A stretch of 64,000 nt of DNA, from NCBI GenBank assembly GCA_019054805.1, contig JAHQIY010000006.1, positions 1,488,001 to 1,552,000 on the forward strand. The letters are read 5' to 3'. Below, piece by piece: positions 1 through 10,189 of this stretch (position 1 is its first letter; each line of letters starts with the position of its first letter). The translations under genes and the position numbers were made by a program. The stretch is from Brachionus manjavacas (lineage: Eukaryota > Rotifera > Eurotatoria > Ploima > Brachionidae). Below the pieces are notes generated by a model. The model was not told where the DNA came from, ran no database searches, and was given only the letters and a program-made list of their open reading frames with translations.

Positions 1-720
1 ATAAAAAGTAGGAACATTTGAGCCGAGTACGCGCGGGGGATTAATGAAGATCACTTTGCACTTGCCCACGTTTAAGCGCATCTTATTATCAACACACCAG
101 CGTTGAACGGCATCAACTATCTTTTGATGGGGGCTGCCAAATGTGTTTCCTACAATGTAAGCTAGGATGCCGTCGGCGTACTTTAGTAACTCAACTCCAA
201 AAGGCAGGTACTCATTGTTGTCGAGTATGAAGAGGAGGAATAGGATAGGTCCAAGGACACTGCCCTGAATAACACCAACACGTAAATCTCGCCATTTTGT
301 TGCCTTACCTCTGTAGACAACTTGTTGCTTACGATGTGACAGTTAAGTTGCAATCCAAGTTATTTGCCATTGAGGAAGCATAGACTCGATCTTGATAATT
401 AGTCGCTCATGGTCAACTAGGTCGAATGCCTTGGCGAAGTCGAAGAAAATTCCTATCACCTTCTGGTCCCCACTGTCTAAAGCTTTTCCCCATTCATATA
501 ATACCATAATCAATGCATCGGTGGTGCTTCTACCAGTTAAGAAGCCAAATTGCTCGTTCGTGAGAAGCCTTACACGAACAAGGCGCAGTATCTATTAATT
601 ATCTCAGTTTCCAATAGTTGCGCATGATAAGGTTTAATTTTTCTTGTCCCTGTTGCTCTCCAGTCACTTCATTAAGCTCCGCTAGGTCGATCTTATGTTC
701 AATTACAGATTATTTTGTAC
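1..720 (-). pseudogene. Degenerate LINE reverse transcriptase fragment
   Basis: Read on the minus strand, this stretch encodes the finger and palm part of a non-LTR reverse transcriptase. Visible blocks in order are NEQFGFLTGRSTTDAL (near 590-530), FFDFAKAFDLVDHERL (near 460-400), GSVLGPILFLLFI (near 280-235) and a polymerase box reading YADG instead of YADD (near 190-170). An in-frame TAA lies near 345, and the start around 600-700 needs frame changes. The copy is therefore dead. It runs off the left edge of the window, so its 3' end is unseen. It probably belongs to the same old LINE whose endonuclease lies beyond the LTR element at 3920-4240, with a deletion between the two domains; that link is an inference from orientation and from the reconstructed insertion site. 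Confidence 0.8.
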
Positions 721-739
721 TGTCATTTGCTGTAAAATA

Positions 740-1013
740 TGTTACCCTGAATAATCACTTATTCATCAGCTTGTCAACTGATGCACAAAGATAAGTAAGA
801 ATTATACTTGTCACGTATCTCAGAAGTTAGACGCTTCGAAATGCTGACATATACATTAAGCACTGAGCTCACATCTTGAAGTAATTATAAGCTCGTGTTC
901 TTGACACGAGCATATAGGTATAAATAAGAATTCCATTCTTAGAACTTCAGAACGTTCAATATCTTAAATAAAGCTTTTAAAGATTAAACATTGTTTATTA
1001 TAAACCGGTTACA
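740..1013 (+). repeat. 5' LTR
   Basis: The repeat is 274 bp and is bounded by TGTTACCC and GGTTACA. It matches 3646-3919 except near 833, 867 and 878-880. A TATA-like stretch (TATAGGTATAAATAAG, near 914-929) followed by AATAAA-like sequence (near 966-972) would suit U3 promoter and polyadenylation functions. Those roles are inferred. Confidence 0.93.
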
Positions 1014-1015
1014 AT

Positions 1016-1028
1016 TGGTAGCAGCGAT
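1016..1028 (+). other. Primer binding site of the LTR element
   Basis: Two bases after the 5' LTR the sequence reads TGGTAGCAGCGAT. This resembles the complement of a tRNA 3' end (CCA preceded by TGCTA), as used for minus-strand priming by Ty3-type elements. An initiator-methionine-like tRNA is the likeliest primer, but I cannot verify it. Confidence 0.6.
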
Positions 1029-1034
1029 AAAAAG

Positions 1035-1457
1035 ATGATTTTTTTTATGGTACCCATTTCAAAAGATTACCTTGAAAAACTTAGTGTACAAGAGCTCGTA
1101 CACTTATTAAAGACACAAAATAGGTCTTTTGAGAATGAATTCCAGAAATTAGATGACGACAGCGAATTGGTAAGCTGTACAGAAGCCGAACAAATGGAAT
1201 GGCTTCAAAATGTTCAAAATTCAGGAAAACCTAAGAAATTGCTTATTGAGCTACTTTTCAAAAGAGCTGAGCTATTGGCCAGTATCAAAAAGATGAAAAT
1301 AGAAGAAGATAGTTTTAGGAATATAAATCAATCAAAACAAAGTGAGGAAGGAGCAAAAAGCACCCTTCAAGAAATGGCCACTTCATCGAAAACTTTAATA
1401 CATGAGGATGTATTACAAGAAAACTTAGGATTCGGAAACACGAATCATAAATTTTAA
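1035..1457 (+). CDS. N-terminal gag portion of the LTR element
   Basis: A 140-residue frame starts just after the primer binding site. It is rich in Glu, Lys and Leu and probably forms a coiled coil, as many Ty3-type Gag N termini do. It stops at 1457. The next frame (+1 relative to it) is open from 1429 and continues as the Gag core, so the two overlap by about 29 bases. This is either a single-base lesion in this copy or a programmed +1 shift. The mutational explanation is simpler, because Gag is normally one frame. The start codon choice is uncertain, with a second ATG at 1047. Confidence 0.65.
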   Translation: MIFFMVPISKDYLEKLSVQELVHLLKTQNRSFENEFQKLDDDSELVSCTEAEQMEWLQNVQNSGKPKKLLIELLFKRAELLASIKKMKIEEDSFRNINQSKQSEEGAKSTLQEMATSSKTLIHEDVLQENLGFGNTNHKF

Positions 1458-3507
1458 AGTCGACGATATACCAAAATTATATGGAAACGATAGAGATAAA
1501 GAAGATGAATGGATATACCTAGTAGAAACTGAGGCTAGGACCCAAGGAATTATTAGACGTAGGCTAATAGATTGCGTTACAAAACTCCTAAGAGGAAACG
1601 CCTTACAAATGCTTAGAAACATGCAAAAAAGAGATGAATCAGTTACGTGGGAAAAATTTAAAAATCAATTATTAGCAACCCTGAAACCAGCTGATGTTCA
1701 GAGAGGGCTAAGATCTGAGCTAAAAAGTATTAAATTAACGTCAAATTTTGAGGACAACATAATGAAATTCCAGACAATTGCAAACAAAATAGATAAGATA
1801 GATGAGTTCGAATTAGTCTGGTTCTTTCTTGAAGCCCTTGACCCAAGAGTTAGGGCCGAGTTAGAAAGTAAAAATGTAGAAACGCTAAATGATGCAATAC
1901 GGCATGCAAGAGTTTTTACAAAAGGATTGAGCAATTTTAGCAAACCCACGGTTGTCAACTATTCAAGACAAAAAAATTTTAATAATAAGGATTCTTTTAT
2001 GAAACCATCAATAAATGGAAAAGAATATGTATCAAAATTTAGAGGTCAGAAATTTGACCACAATGGAAAAGAAAAATTTAGAAGCCAGAATGAGCTGAAG
2101 AAAAACTTAATATGCTTCGGATGCAAAAAACCAGGTCATAAAATTTCACAATGTAGGCTAAATAACAATAACAATAACTATAAGCAATATCGTAATACAA
2201 GAAGGGTTAATATGGTTGAGGAAGTTAACAATGATTCAGACAATCGGAAAGAAAATCCAGAATATGTGTACACATGTGATACAGGGAACCTTTTATATAT
2301 ATCATCGACTATAGATGGTATAACACTAACTATGGCACTTGATAGCGGATGTACAACTTCAATATTAAGCAGAAAGTTTGTGGAAAGAAATAAAATACTC
2401 GTAAAGAAGTCAGATATTAGAATTAAAACGGCTGATAATAACATTGTTAAAGTAAATGGTAAAACAGAAGCATTAAAATTAAATATCGAAGGTCATGTAT
2501 GCGAAATCGAATTCTTAGTAATCGATCATGAAGACAGTGATGGGTTGCTAGGTCTTGATTGGTTTATGCGTACAGGAGCTAGTCTTAACCCAAGTGAAAG
2601 AAGCTTAAAGTTTCCTAGTGAAGAAGTGTATCTTGAAGTTTCAGAAAAAGAATACTGCAACAAAGTGATAACTGAAAACTTGACAGATGGAAATTGCCCT
2701 GACGATTGTTTTTCAGAAGATTTAAACAATTTTAACGAAGATTGGCCTTTAAAATCATTAACTGGAAAAATAGAATTAAAACCGATAGATAATCTAGATG
2801 CCAATGAATATCAATACTTCAAAGAATCTTTAGACTATATAAAAGATAGATTCGCAATGAGTATAAAAGATATAACAAGGAGTAAAGTCGATAAAAACGT
2901 AATTAGAACAACAGACGAAGTCCGAATATTTCTAAGACCTTATAGAAAATCCTTAAAGGAAAGAGAGATATTACAAGAAGAGATAAAGACAATGCTTGAA
3001 AATGATATTATTGAAATTTCAAAATCACCATGGTCTTCACCTGTGGTGTTAATACCCAAAAAAGATGGAAGTAAACGCTTTTGTGTAGACTATAGAAAGC
3101 TAAATCAAAAAACAATCACAGAATCTTGGCCATTACCCAGAATCGATGATATTCTATCAAGGCTGAATGGTTCAACTTATTTTTCAACATTAGACTTGAT
3201 ATCGGGCTACTGGCAAGTAGAAATGCACCCTGACTCTAAAGAAGAAAACAAATGGATACTTGACGAATGGAAAAAACTAACATTTAACCAAAAAATAATA
3301 CTTATAAAACAAAAATATCCGAACCTGTCGATAGATAATGTTAAATCACAAATTAATTTAACAAATATTATGGTCAACGATGCAGAAGATTTTATCAGGA
3401 AAAACGATAAATACAAACAACTTAGAAAACTAATAAGAGAACAAGAAAAAAACGAAGATAGTATACACGATAAGATGTTCGGAATAAATCAAAGATTTAT
3501 TTTATAA
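1429..3507 (+). CDS. Truncated gag-pol of the LTR element (capsid core, zinc knuckle, protease, partial RT)
   Basis: The open frame runs from 1429, with its first Met at 1609. It carries a Gag core, then a CCHC zinc knuckle CFGCKKPGHKISQC (near 2116-2157), a retropepsin with the active-site triad ALDSGCTTS and partner GLLGLDWF (near 2335-2565), and the start of reverse transcriptase. RT blocks seen are SPVVLIPKKDGSKRFCVDYR and FSTLDLISGYWQVEMHP. Immediately after HPDSKEE the sequence becomes a Lys/Ile-rich tail unlike RT, ending at 3507. The YxDD box, RNase H and integrase are absent, so an internal deletion has fused early pol to its far C terminus. The product could still supply Gag and protease but not copy itself. 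Confidence 0.88.
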   Translation, partial: DSETRIINFKVDDIPKLYGNDRDKEDEWIYLVETEARTQGIIRRRLIDCVTKLLRGNALQMLRNMQKRDESVTWEKFKNQLLATLKPADVQRGLRSELKSIKLTSNFEDNIMKFQTIANKIDKIDEFELVWFFLEALDPRVRAELESKNVETLNDAIRHARVFTKGLSNFSKPTVVNYSRQKNFNNKDSFMKPSINGKEYVSKFRGQKFDHNGKEKFRSQNELKKNLICFGCKKPGHKISQCRLNNNNNNYKQYRNTRRVNMVEEVNNDSDNRKENPEYVYTCDTGNLLYISSTIDGITLTMALDSGCTTSILSRKFVERNKILVKKSDIRIKTADNNIVKVNGKTEALKLNIEGHVCEIEFLVIDHEDSDGLLGLDWFMRTGASLNPSERSLKFPSEEVYLEVSEKEYCNKVITENLTDGNCPDDCFSEDLNNFNEDWPLKSLTGKIELKPIDNLDANEYQYFKESLDYIKDRFAMSIKDITRSKVDKNVIRTTDEVRIFLRPYRKSLKEREILQEEIKTMLENDIIEISKSPWSSPVVLIPKKDGSKRFCVDYRKLNQKTITESWPLPRIDDILSRLNGSTYFSTLDLISGYWQVEMHPDSKEENKWILDEWKKLTFNQKIILIKQKYPNLSIDNVKSQINLTNIMVNDAEDFIRKNDKYKQLRKLIREQEKNEDSIHDKMFGINQRFIL

Positions 3508-3632
3508 AGAAGCAATTAACAAACAGTTTTTTTTAATAATCATTTTATTTATTCAATTAATTAATTTTCAATTATATTTTTTTGTCAAACTGAAGTTCTA
3601 AAAATTGAGTTCATCGAGGACGATGCTATCTT

Positions 3633-3645
3633 AAACGGGGGGATA
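3633..3645 (+). other. Polypurine tract
   Basis: The sequence AAACGGGGGGATA lies directly against the 3' LTR and is the only G-run in the neighbourhood. It would prime plus-strand synthesis. Confidence 0.75.
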
Positions 3646-3919
3646 TGTTACCCTGAATAATCACTTATTCATCAGCTTGTCAACTGATGCACAAAGATAA
3701 GTAAGAATTATACTTGTCACGTATCTCAGAAGTTAGACGCGTCGAAATGCTGACATATACATTAAGCACTAAGCTCACATCTTGAGTTAATTATAAGCTC
3801 GTGTTCTTGACACGAGCATATAGGTATAAATAAGAATTCCATTCTTAGAACTTCAGAACGTTCAATATCTTAAATAAAGCTTTTAAAGATTAAACATTGT
3901 TTATTATAAACCGGTTACA
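3646..3919 (+). repeat. 3' LTR
   Basis: This is the partner of 740-1013 and has the same 274-bp length and ends. It is followed at 3920-3923 by AATA, the second copy of the target duplication. Confidence 0.93.
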
Positions 3920-5695
3920 AATATACCCCAATTAATGTTAAATTCCCTATTTCAATACTTGATATTCGAAGACTATGAAATTTTACTTGTGATGCCATAA
4001 ATTTGTATATTTTCTTAATCACAATCCATCCAATTCCTCCAAATGGTCTTCCACTACCAAAGTAATGATTCATTCCACTATTAAAATATGTTAAAGAGTT
4101 TTCAAAAATGTGCTCTGGGAAGAATCCTTGTCTTTTAGCCAAGTTTCTCACAGAAAAATAATGTCATTTGATTTTAATAATTTTTGGACATAGATGTAAT
4201 TGGATTTTGAGTTTTCGCAGTTAAAAATCGATAGATTTATGGTTTGTCAATCGTCAAATAAATGACGACCAGCTGTGTTTGGTGTAGAGTTCATTGCATT
4301 CTGTATATGCATTGTTGTACTTTCATGTTAATCAAGGCTGTTTTGAGCTTTTTCGAGATCAATAAGGTTATTTTCTTCTTCATCACTCTCAGTTTCATTT
4401 TATGTCTTATCATCATGACTTTCTTTTTCCACTATTTTCCTTACCATGAATGTTCTAATGTTTTATTTAAATAATTTCTTTCATTCTTTGATTCAGACCT
4501 CCTATTTCACTTATTATTTCCTCTTGGCAATTTTTTACTTTTTTTGTTTTTATGGTTTTAGTTTCGTGTCGTTTTATTCTTAATATTTTCCTTCTTGTAA
4601 GATCTTCTTGCTGTTTCAAGGCTTCCGCGTAAGTTTTTCAAATGTTTCTGTTTAAGTTTGTTTTGTATTTTAGGTACACTGGACATTCTCGATTTATAGC
4701 CGTATGATCTTTACTTCTCCAGTTCGCACATTTGACCATGTCTGTTTTAATTTTAATATCTTTTTTATTGCAGGTTTTAAACTCGTGGTTTCCGGCGCAA
4801 AGCGTGCATCGTTCAGATCCATTACAATACTTCGCAATATGGCTTGACTTTGAGCAATTAAGCAAATTACTGGTCTCGAAAGAAATTCAATTGTTTCTCC
4901 CTTCTCGATAAATTCTATTCCTGATCCAAATGCGTTTATTGACCATTCAGTTTTTAATTTTAGATAACCTTCTTCTCTAGTTGTCAAGATAACGAGTTGC
5001 TTTTTGTCGTTTATATAGGCTTGTTTTATGAAGACGTCAGGCTTATGTTTATGAATTTCATTGATTAAATTAGCTGAATTAAATTCTTCAATTTTTTGAC
5101 AACAGAACACATCTCTAAAAATTTTTTGTTTTAATTTTGTCTCTATGTGATAATGTTTTTAATTTGCATTTTTTTTCGGTCTCTCCTCCAGTAACTTGAT
5201 TTTCTTTTACTTTACTTATTAGACTACCATTTTCTCTATTTTTTGCATTCTCATTATTTTCCTGAGTTCTTGAAAGTTCTTTGGGTCGCTTTTGTTTTCT
5301 TGGTCCGTTCTAGGGTCTATCTCTCTTGCAAGATTGCTCTGCATATTTTAGTTGTTTCTGTTGAATTGCTGTTGAATCAGCATCCATTGGTGATACTGAT
5401 TAAGTGTTTTTTGATATCTGATGCTATTTTGTATTTGTTTTTTCCAACCAAATGCATTAAGGATTTTCGAAGCAATATTTGAAAGAGCTTATGTCGCAAT
5501 TTTATGTTTAGGTCTCTTTTATTGTCATATTCTTGTTGCCTAGTTTTTTAACCATCATTTTTATGCTGATTCACTATTGTTCCCAAACTTGATCTCTGGG
5601 TATTTTTCTTATCCGAACTTCTTCTTGATCGCCCTGTGACCTTCTACCAGGGTTCATTTTCCGTTTCCGTATCAGACGAATTGGTATTCATTTTA
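3920..5695 (-). pseudogene. 5' half of an old LINE: gag-like ORF1 and start of the endonuclease
   Basis: On the minus strand an ORF1 begins near 5693 (MNTNSSDTETENEPW), with a stop soon after. It continues through the frames at 5110-4694 and 4865-4638. It contains gag-type knuckles: CxxCxxxxHxxxxC-like groups NCSKSSHIAKYC, RCTLCAGNHEFKTC and KCANWRSKDHTAINREC. ORF2 begins near 4240 with an AP-endonuclease opening and runs to 3920 (GRPFGGIGWIVIKK, then LTLIGVY), where the LTR element interrupts it. Several frame breaks show that the copy is dead. Zinc-knuckle ORF1 plus endonuclease is the layout of Jockey/I-type elements. Confidence 0.75.
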
Positions 5696-6430
5696 AGATT
5701 CAAGATTCTCCGTCACGTGATTAGTTATATTTCAAATTTAAAATTTCACAACTTCTTGAAGTAGTTTATTTGATTAACAAAAACTTAATAATTGAAAAAT
5801 AGAAAACAGAGCGAAGTTTTTCATGTTTGCAATACTTAAATTTATTTTTTTTAAACTGAAAAAAATATTTGAAACATCGCACTTTTTCAATGTTATTTCA
5901 TCATTGGATACATTTTGTAATTCAAACACAAAAAATTAAACCATATTAAAACTCAAATTTAAATTCAGTTAAAATTTAATATTAACAAAATGTATCGAAT
6001 GTTGATACAACATTGAAGAAGTGCGATTTTTCAAATATTTTTTTCAATTTAAAATAAAAAAATTAATTTTAAGTTAATATTGCAAGAATTTTCATATTTG
6101 AAATTAAACTCTCTGGTGAAATAGAATAAGTTAGATTTACTTTTAACATAAAGAAAAAAATACTTGTAAAAATTAATTAACAAGTATTTGTTTTCTAAGG
6201 AGTAACAATTACTTGTAATTTTGTTTTGAAATTTGTAAAAAATATTCAAAATTTCTTTTAAATCTTTAAACAATTCAATTTTTATATTTTTTACCGAGCA
6301 AATGCTTTTTCAGAATAAAAACTTAAGTTTAAAATAAAGTTAGTTAAATAATATAAAATTAAAAAAAAATTAATAAAAAGAAAAATTTAAAAAAAATTTC
6401 ATTCAGATTTAAGTTTATATTCAGTCGTTG
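5696..6430. other. A/T-rich spacer with a foldback element
   Basis: I see no coding region. The only structure is the long inverted repeat listed separately at 5825-6085. Confidence 0.6.
5825..6085. repeat. Foldback MITE-like inverted repeat
   Basis: The left arm (about 5825-5915) includes AAAAAATATTTGAAACATCG and CACTTTTTCAATGTT. It is mirrored by the right arm (about 5990-6085), reading AACATTGAAGAAGTGCGA and CAAATATTTTTTTC. Apart from a few substitutions and small gaps, the arms pair over about 90 bp around a 70-bp loop. There is no coding content. Superfamily is unknown. Confidence 0.7.
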
Positions 6431-6925
6431 AAAAACTTGATCTAGCCGGTTAGGTGAATGAAAGGTCACTTATTATCCGAAAAATTCTTGTTCTCGGATT
6501 TTGTGAAATATTGGTTCACCCAATTTTTTTGTTCAAAATGCAATTAGGGTGAACCAAAATAGAATAAAACGAACATTTTTTAGATAATGTGAACAAATTG
6601 AATAAAGCTTTTTAATTGAATGCCTAATTAAAGAAAATTAAAATTTAATTTTTCACTCTTTAAGTGTTTGACTTTGGGGGCAATAGATTCATCTATTTGG
6701 CAAAATTTACCTACTTCGCCAAACTTTGAATTTTCTATGTAATTATTTTTTCTTTCTTATTTGTTATCATTACATTAGCTTTTTATCTAAATAGATGAAT
6801 AAATTTCAAAAAAGGTGAACGATTTTTAGATTAGATCAACTAATAGTTCATAAACCTGAAAACAAGAATTTTCCCAGTAACAGTTGAACCATAGTTTACC
6901 TAAGCGACTAGACCCGAAAAACTTT
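6430..6925. mobile_element. MITE-like element with imperfect terminal inverted repeats
   Basis: The left end (GATCTAGCCGGTTAGGTGAA, then GAAAAATTCTTGTTCTCGG) matches in reverse complement the right end near 6840-6925 (CTAGTCGCTTAGGTAAAC, GAAAATTCTTGTTTTCAGG). The arms are about 85-95 bp with scattered mismatches and the interior is non-coding. It abuts the broken end of the LINE RT fragment at 6920. No target duplication could be fixed. Confidence 0.6.
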
Positions 6926-7740
6926 GTTTTCTATACAAAAGTTTTTCGTGTGAAACTTTATCAAAGGCAAAGTCCGTATAGACCACATCGACTCCGTATC
7001 CTTTACAAACTCCTTGAGTAATAAAATCCAGGGTTTCAAGTAGATTTGTTGTGCACGACTACTTAGGAAAAAAGCCGTGTTGAGAAGCTGAGATCAAATT
7101 GTTCCTTAATGAATTTCCTTCTTTATAATACTTTCAAGAATCTTGCAGAGAACACAGGTCAATGAAACAAGTCTATAGTTTTTGGCGAGCAATTTAGTGC
7201 CTTCTTTATGAAGAGGAGTAACAAATACTTGCTTCCAATTATGCGGAAGTTCTGTCAGTTCATAAGATTTTTTGAACATAATGGACAATGGCGAAACAAG
7301 AGCATTTTAGGACTGCCCCATGAATTTTGTCTGGTCCTATTGCTTAAGTTATGTCCAAAATTTTAAATTTATTCACTATTTTACTTACAGTTATCAGGTT
7401 TTCCACATCTGGATCGCATGCTACATTAGTTTTGTTTTCAAAAAATGGAATTGTTAATTCGGAATCATTACTAAAAGCCATTTTGAATTGTTCGTTTAAA
7501 ATTGTTGCGATTTGCTTTGGGACGGAAATTGGTTCATTAGACTCTTCGAGTTTTAAGCCCTTATTTGACGATTTTAGGTTTCTATTTCGATTTACATAAT
7601 TATAAAACATCTTTGGATTTGATTTGGCATTTTAGCTAACTGAAGATCAAAGGTTTTTGGTAATAGATATCGTTAATTATTGATAATTTTAGCAATTGAT
7701 CTTTATCTGGTAAGATAGGGAAGCAGGGCTTTATAATTGC
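6920..7740 (-). pseudogene. LINE reverse transcriptase fragment
   Basis: The minus-strand frames 7610-7344 and 7288-7106 carry the region ahead of RT (YNYVNRNRNLK, NEQFKMAFSND) and RT blocks LPHNWKQVFVTPLHKEG and NYRLVSLTCVLCKILE. Weak homology continues past a stop near 7104 to DFAFDKVSHEKLL around 6960. Stops and frame changes make it a relic. It ends where the inverted-repeat element begins. The polymerase half is missing. Confidence 0.75.
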
Positions 7741-10189
7741 GAGTAACGAGGCGTTAACTTTTAAACTTTAATGTTATGTTTTATTTGCATGTTTATTATA
7801 ATTTATTAGTTTCGAAAAAGTAAAAAATAACATGTAATTTATCAATTAATGTGTATACTCTATTGACGATTTAGGTCCAGAATTTTTTTAATAACCATTC
7901 AGTATTTGTTCTTATTCACGTGTGTCTATGCTTAATATGCTCGTCACCCACCGCTCGTTCCTCGCAAATTAAAGATTTAGTTATTTCTTGATGGTCTAAA
8001 ACAGAGATCTTTATAATCTGGTCTAAGCCGATTTTATTACCGCGATTTCAAAACCAATTTTAATTCATTTGAATAATAGTTTGATAGTTGTTGAATTTAT
8101 ATACATATATAATATTCCTATATTGCTACGCATCCCGAGCAGGGTTTTTTGCTTTGCTCCTTTAGTGGTCTCAAAACACAGATCACACACTTCCCTCCTA
8201 ATAGGAATTTTCCCAATTTTTCATTATCCACCATTTCTCTTTTGGTATTTATAATTTAACTTCTTATTGCTCCTGCAAATTTATGATATATAAATAATTT
8301 ATGAAATTTATAAGAACCGCTTTAAATCGGAAATACAAAGCATTGGGTGTTCAACTGAACTGATTCGAAGAGGCGGTATAGTTATCAGATAAAACAAAGG
8401 AATCTCCCGAGTTAAAGAAACTAATAATAATAATGATAATTGTCTCTTTTCTATCCTTTTATCTAAACAACCCTTCAAAAACACCTTATTACAAGTGCCA
8501 AGCCTACGCACATCGACCTGCTCTAATACAAACTTCATATTGGTAATCAGCAGTCTCAAATTGCCGTAAAAACAATTTTTCCCGGTTACTAATTTGAAAT
8601 ACTAATTTGTAATTAAAGCCATTTAAGGATCATTTATTAGACTGTGCCCACAGCCTTGTTTTTTGAGGTGATGGCTTTTTAAATTATGGCAAGAAATGCG
8701 GAATCATTAGTTCGAGTCCTGAACTTTTATTCTACTAGACAATTGTCATTTTGATGTTCCAAAGTTAAGTCCCAAATAGACAGAAACACAATGCTTTTCT
8801 AAGAGTCTTATCTAAGACTCAACTTCGTTGGAAGTTTTACCAGATATGGTTTTTAATTTAAAATGTTTTTTTTCATTAAATTTTTAAGCTTGAGGATTTT
8901 ATATTTTTTCTTTTAAAAATAGCTGCAAAATTTTAAAATTTATTCATTTGAAATTCAAAATACAGAACTAAGTTATTATCTAAGTTGTTTCCGATTTTGA
9001 GTTTTTACGAAAGATTCAAACGATTCGACCCTGGGTTCATTATCTGCTCGTAATTGAATGTGAACACGTGGCGCATAAGTTTGTTTATCATTTTTTTACT
9101 TATCTTAATTATAAGAAAATAAGGGGAACTTTGTTAAATAATGATTTTTTTTAATAAAAAAAAATAATAATTTTATTTTATTTAATTTGATCTTATTAAT
9201 GCAGTAAATTTTAGAATCAATTAGTTTATAGCATAAAACAGCTCATTTTAATTGTAAAACTAAATTTTTGATTAATTAGCCTGATTATTATTTTTTTCTA
9301 AGTGAGTGATCAAATAGTACTGATAATTTTTATTGAATAATTCGGCAAAATTTAAAAAAAATTTTAAATCCGGACTTTGCCTTGACTTAAGACTTGTGAC
9401 TTTTAGACAACTCTGCAAATATAAGAAAAATTTATTCAATTTGTTAGTATATACAAACATACTCATTGAAGGTATTCTGACATTTATTAGTGCGCTAAAA
9501 TAAATTAATTTATTTTACTTAATGTTTCGTAAATTTATTTTTATTATAAAATTTAGGTACTTTTTCTTAAATTAATTATCATTTTTTAGTAAAAAGTGTT
9601 TTTGTTTTATCCAAAATTTCCAAAAGTAAATTTACATTTTACAATCAACCCACTTAAAAGACGTCAAAGCTCTTTACGTAAAATCAGACGTAAAATCTTA
9701 ATCTGCTTCATCAAAAGGTTCAGTGTAAAATTATCTTATTTTCTTAATTTTTCAAAATTTACTTATAGAAGACTTTTCTAGCTAACTGTATCCGTAATAA
9801 TATTTTCAATTATTTTGCTTTATTTTAATGAAATACCTGGATCGGATACTTTTTTTAAACTAAATATTTTAGCATTCCCATTTTTAATTCATTAAGCAAA
9901 AAAAAATCACTTTTTGTCACTTAAAAGCTTCCGTCATTTTTAAATTTAATAAAGACAGCTAATCATTTAATAAAAAAATTGAATTTGAATTTTCGTGAAG
10001 CCATCAATGGGAAAATGAAATTATTTTAATTGTTATTTAGAAAACAAAAATCAGTTTAATTGTTAATATTTTTTTGATTTTTTCTTTTTAATTTGCATAA
10101 ATAAATAAAAAATTTCTATTTTTCTTAATAAAAGCTTTTAGAATTTATAATTTTATTAGTTGAGAAAAAAATATTAGAACACTATAGAA
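7741..10189. other. Long A/T-rich intergenic stretch upstream of the AIP-like gene
   Basis: I find no gene here. A minus-strand 83-residue frame at 8559-8308 contains a run of ATT triplets and could be the 3' part of an old LINE or another repeat, but I cannot assign it. The remaining frames are low-complexity Lys/Asn/Phe strings typical of A/T-rich noncoding DNA. Confidence 0.5.

Larger units (their letters stand above)
740..3919 (+). mobile_element. Short Ty3-type LTR retrotransposon, internally deleted
   Basis: Two 274-bp direct repeats (740-1013 and 3646-3919) both start TG and end CA. I count about four differences between them. They flank a 2.6-kb interior that carries a primer binding site, gag, protease, the N-terminal part of reverse transcriptase and a polypurine tract. 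The host bases AATA occur on both sides (736-739 and 3920-3923) as a 4-bp target duplication. After the first reverse transcriptase blocks the frame jumps straight to an unrelated lysine-rich tail. The catalytic YxDD region, RNase H and integrase are missing, so the copy would need enzymes from a full-length relative. The near-identical LTRs point to a fairly recent insertion. Confidence 0.93.
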
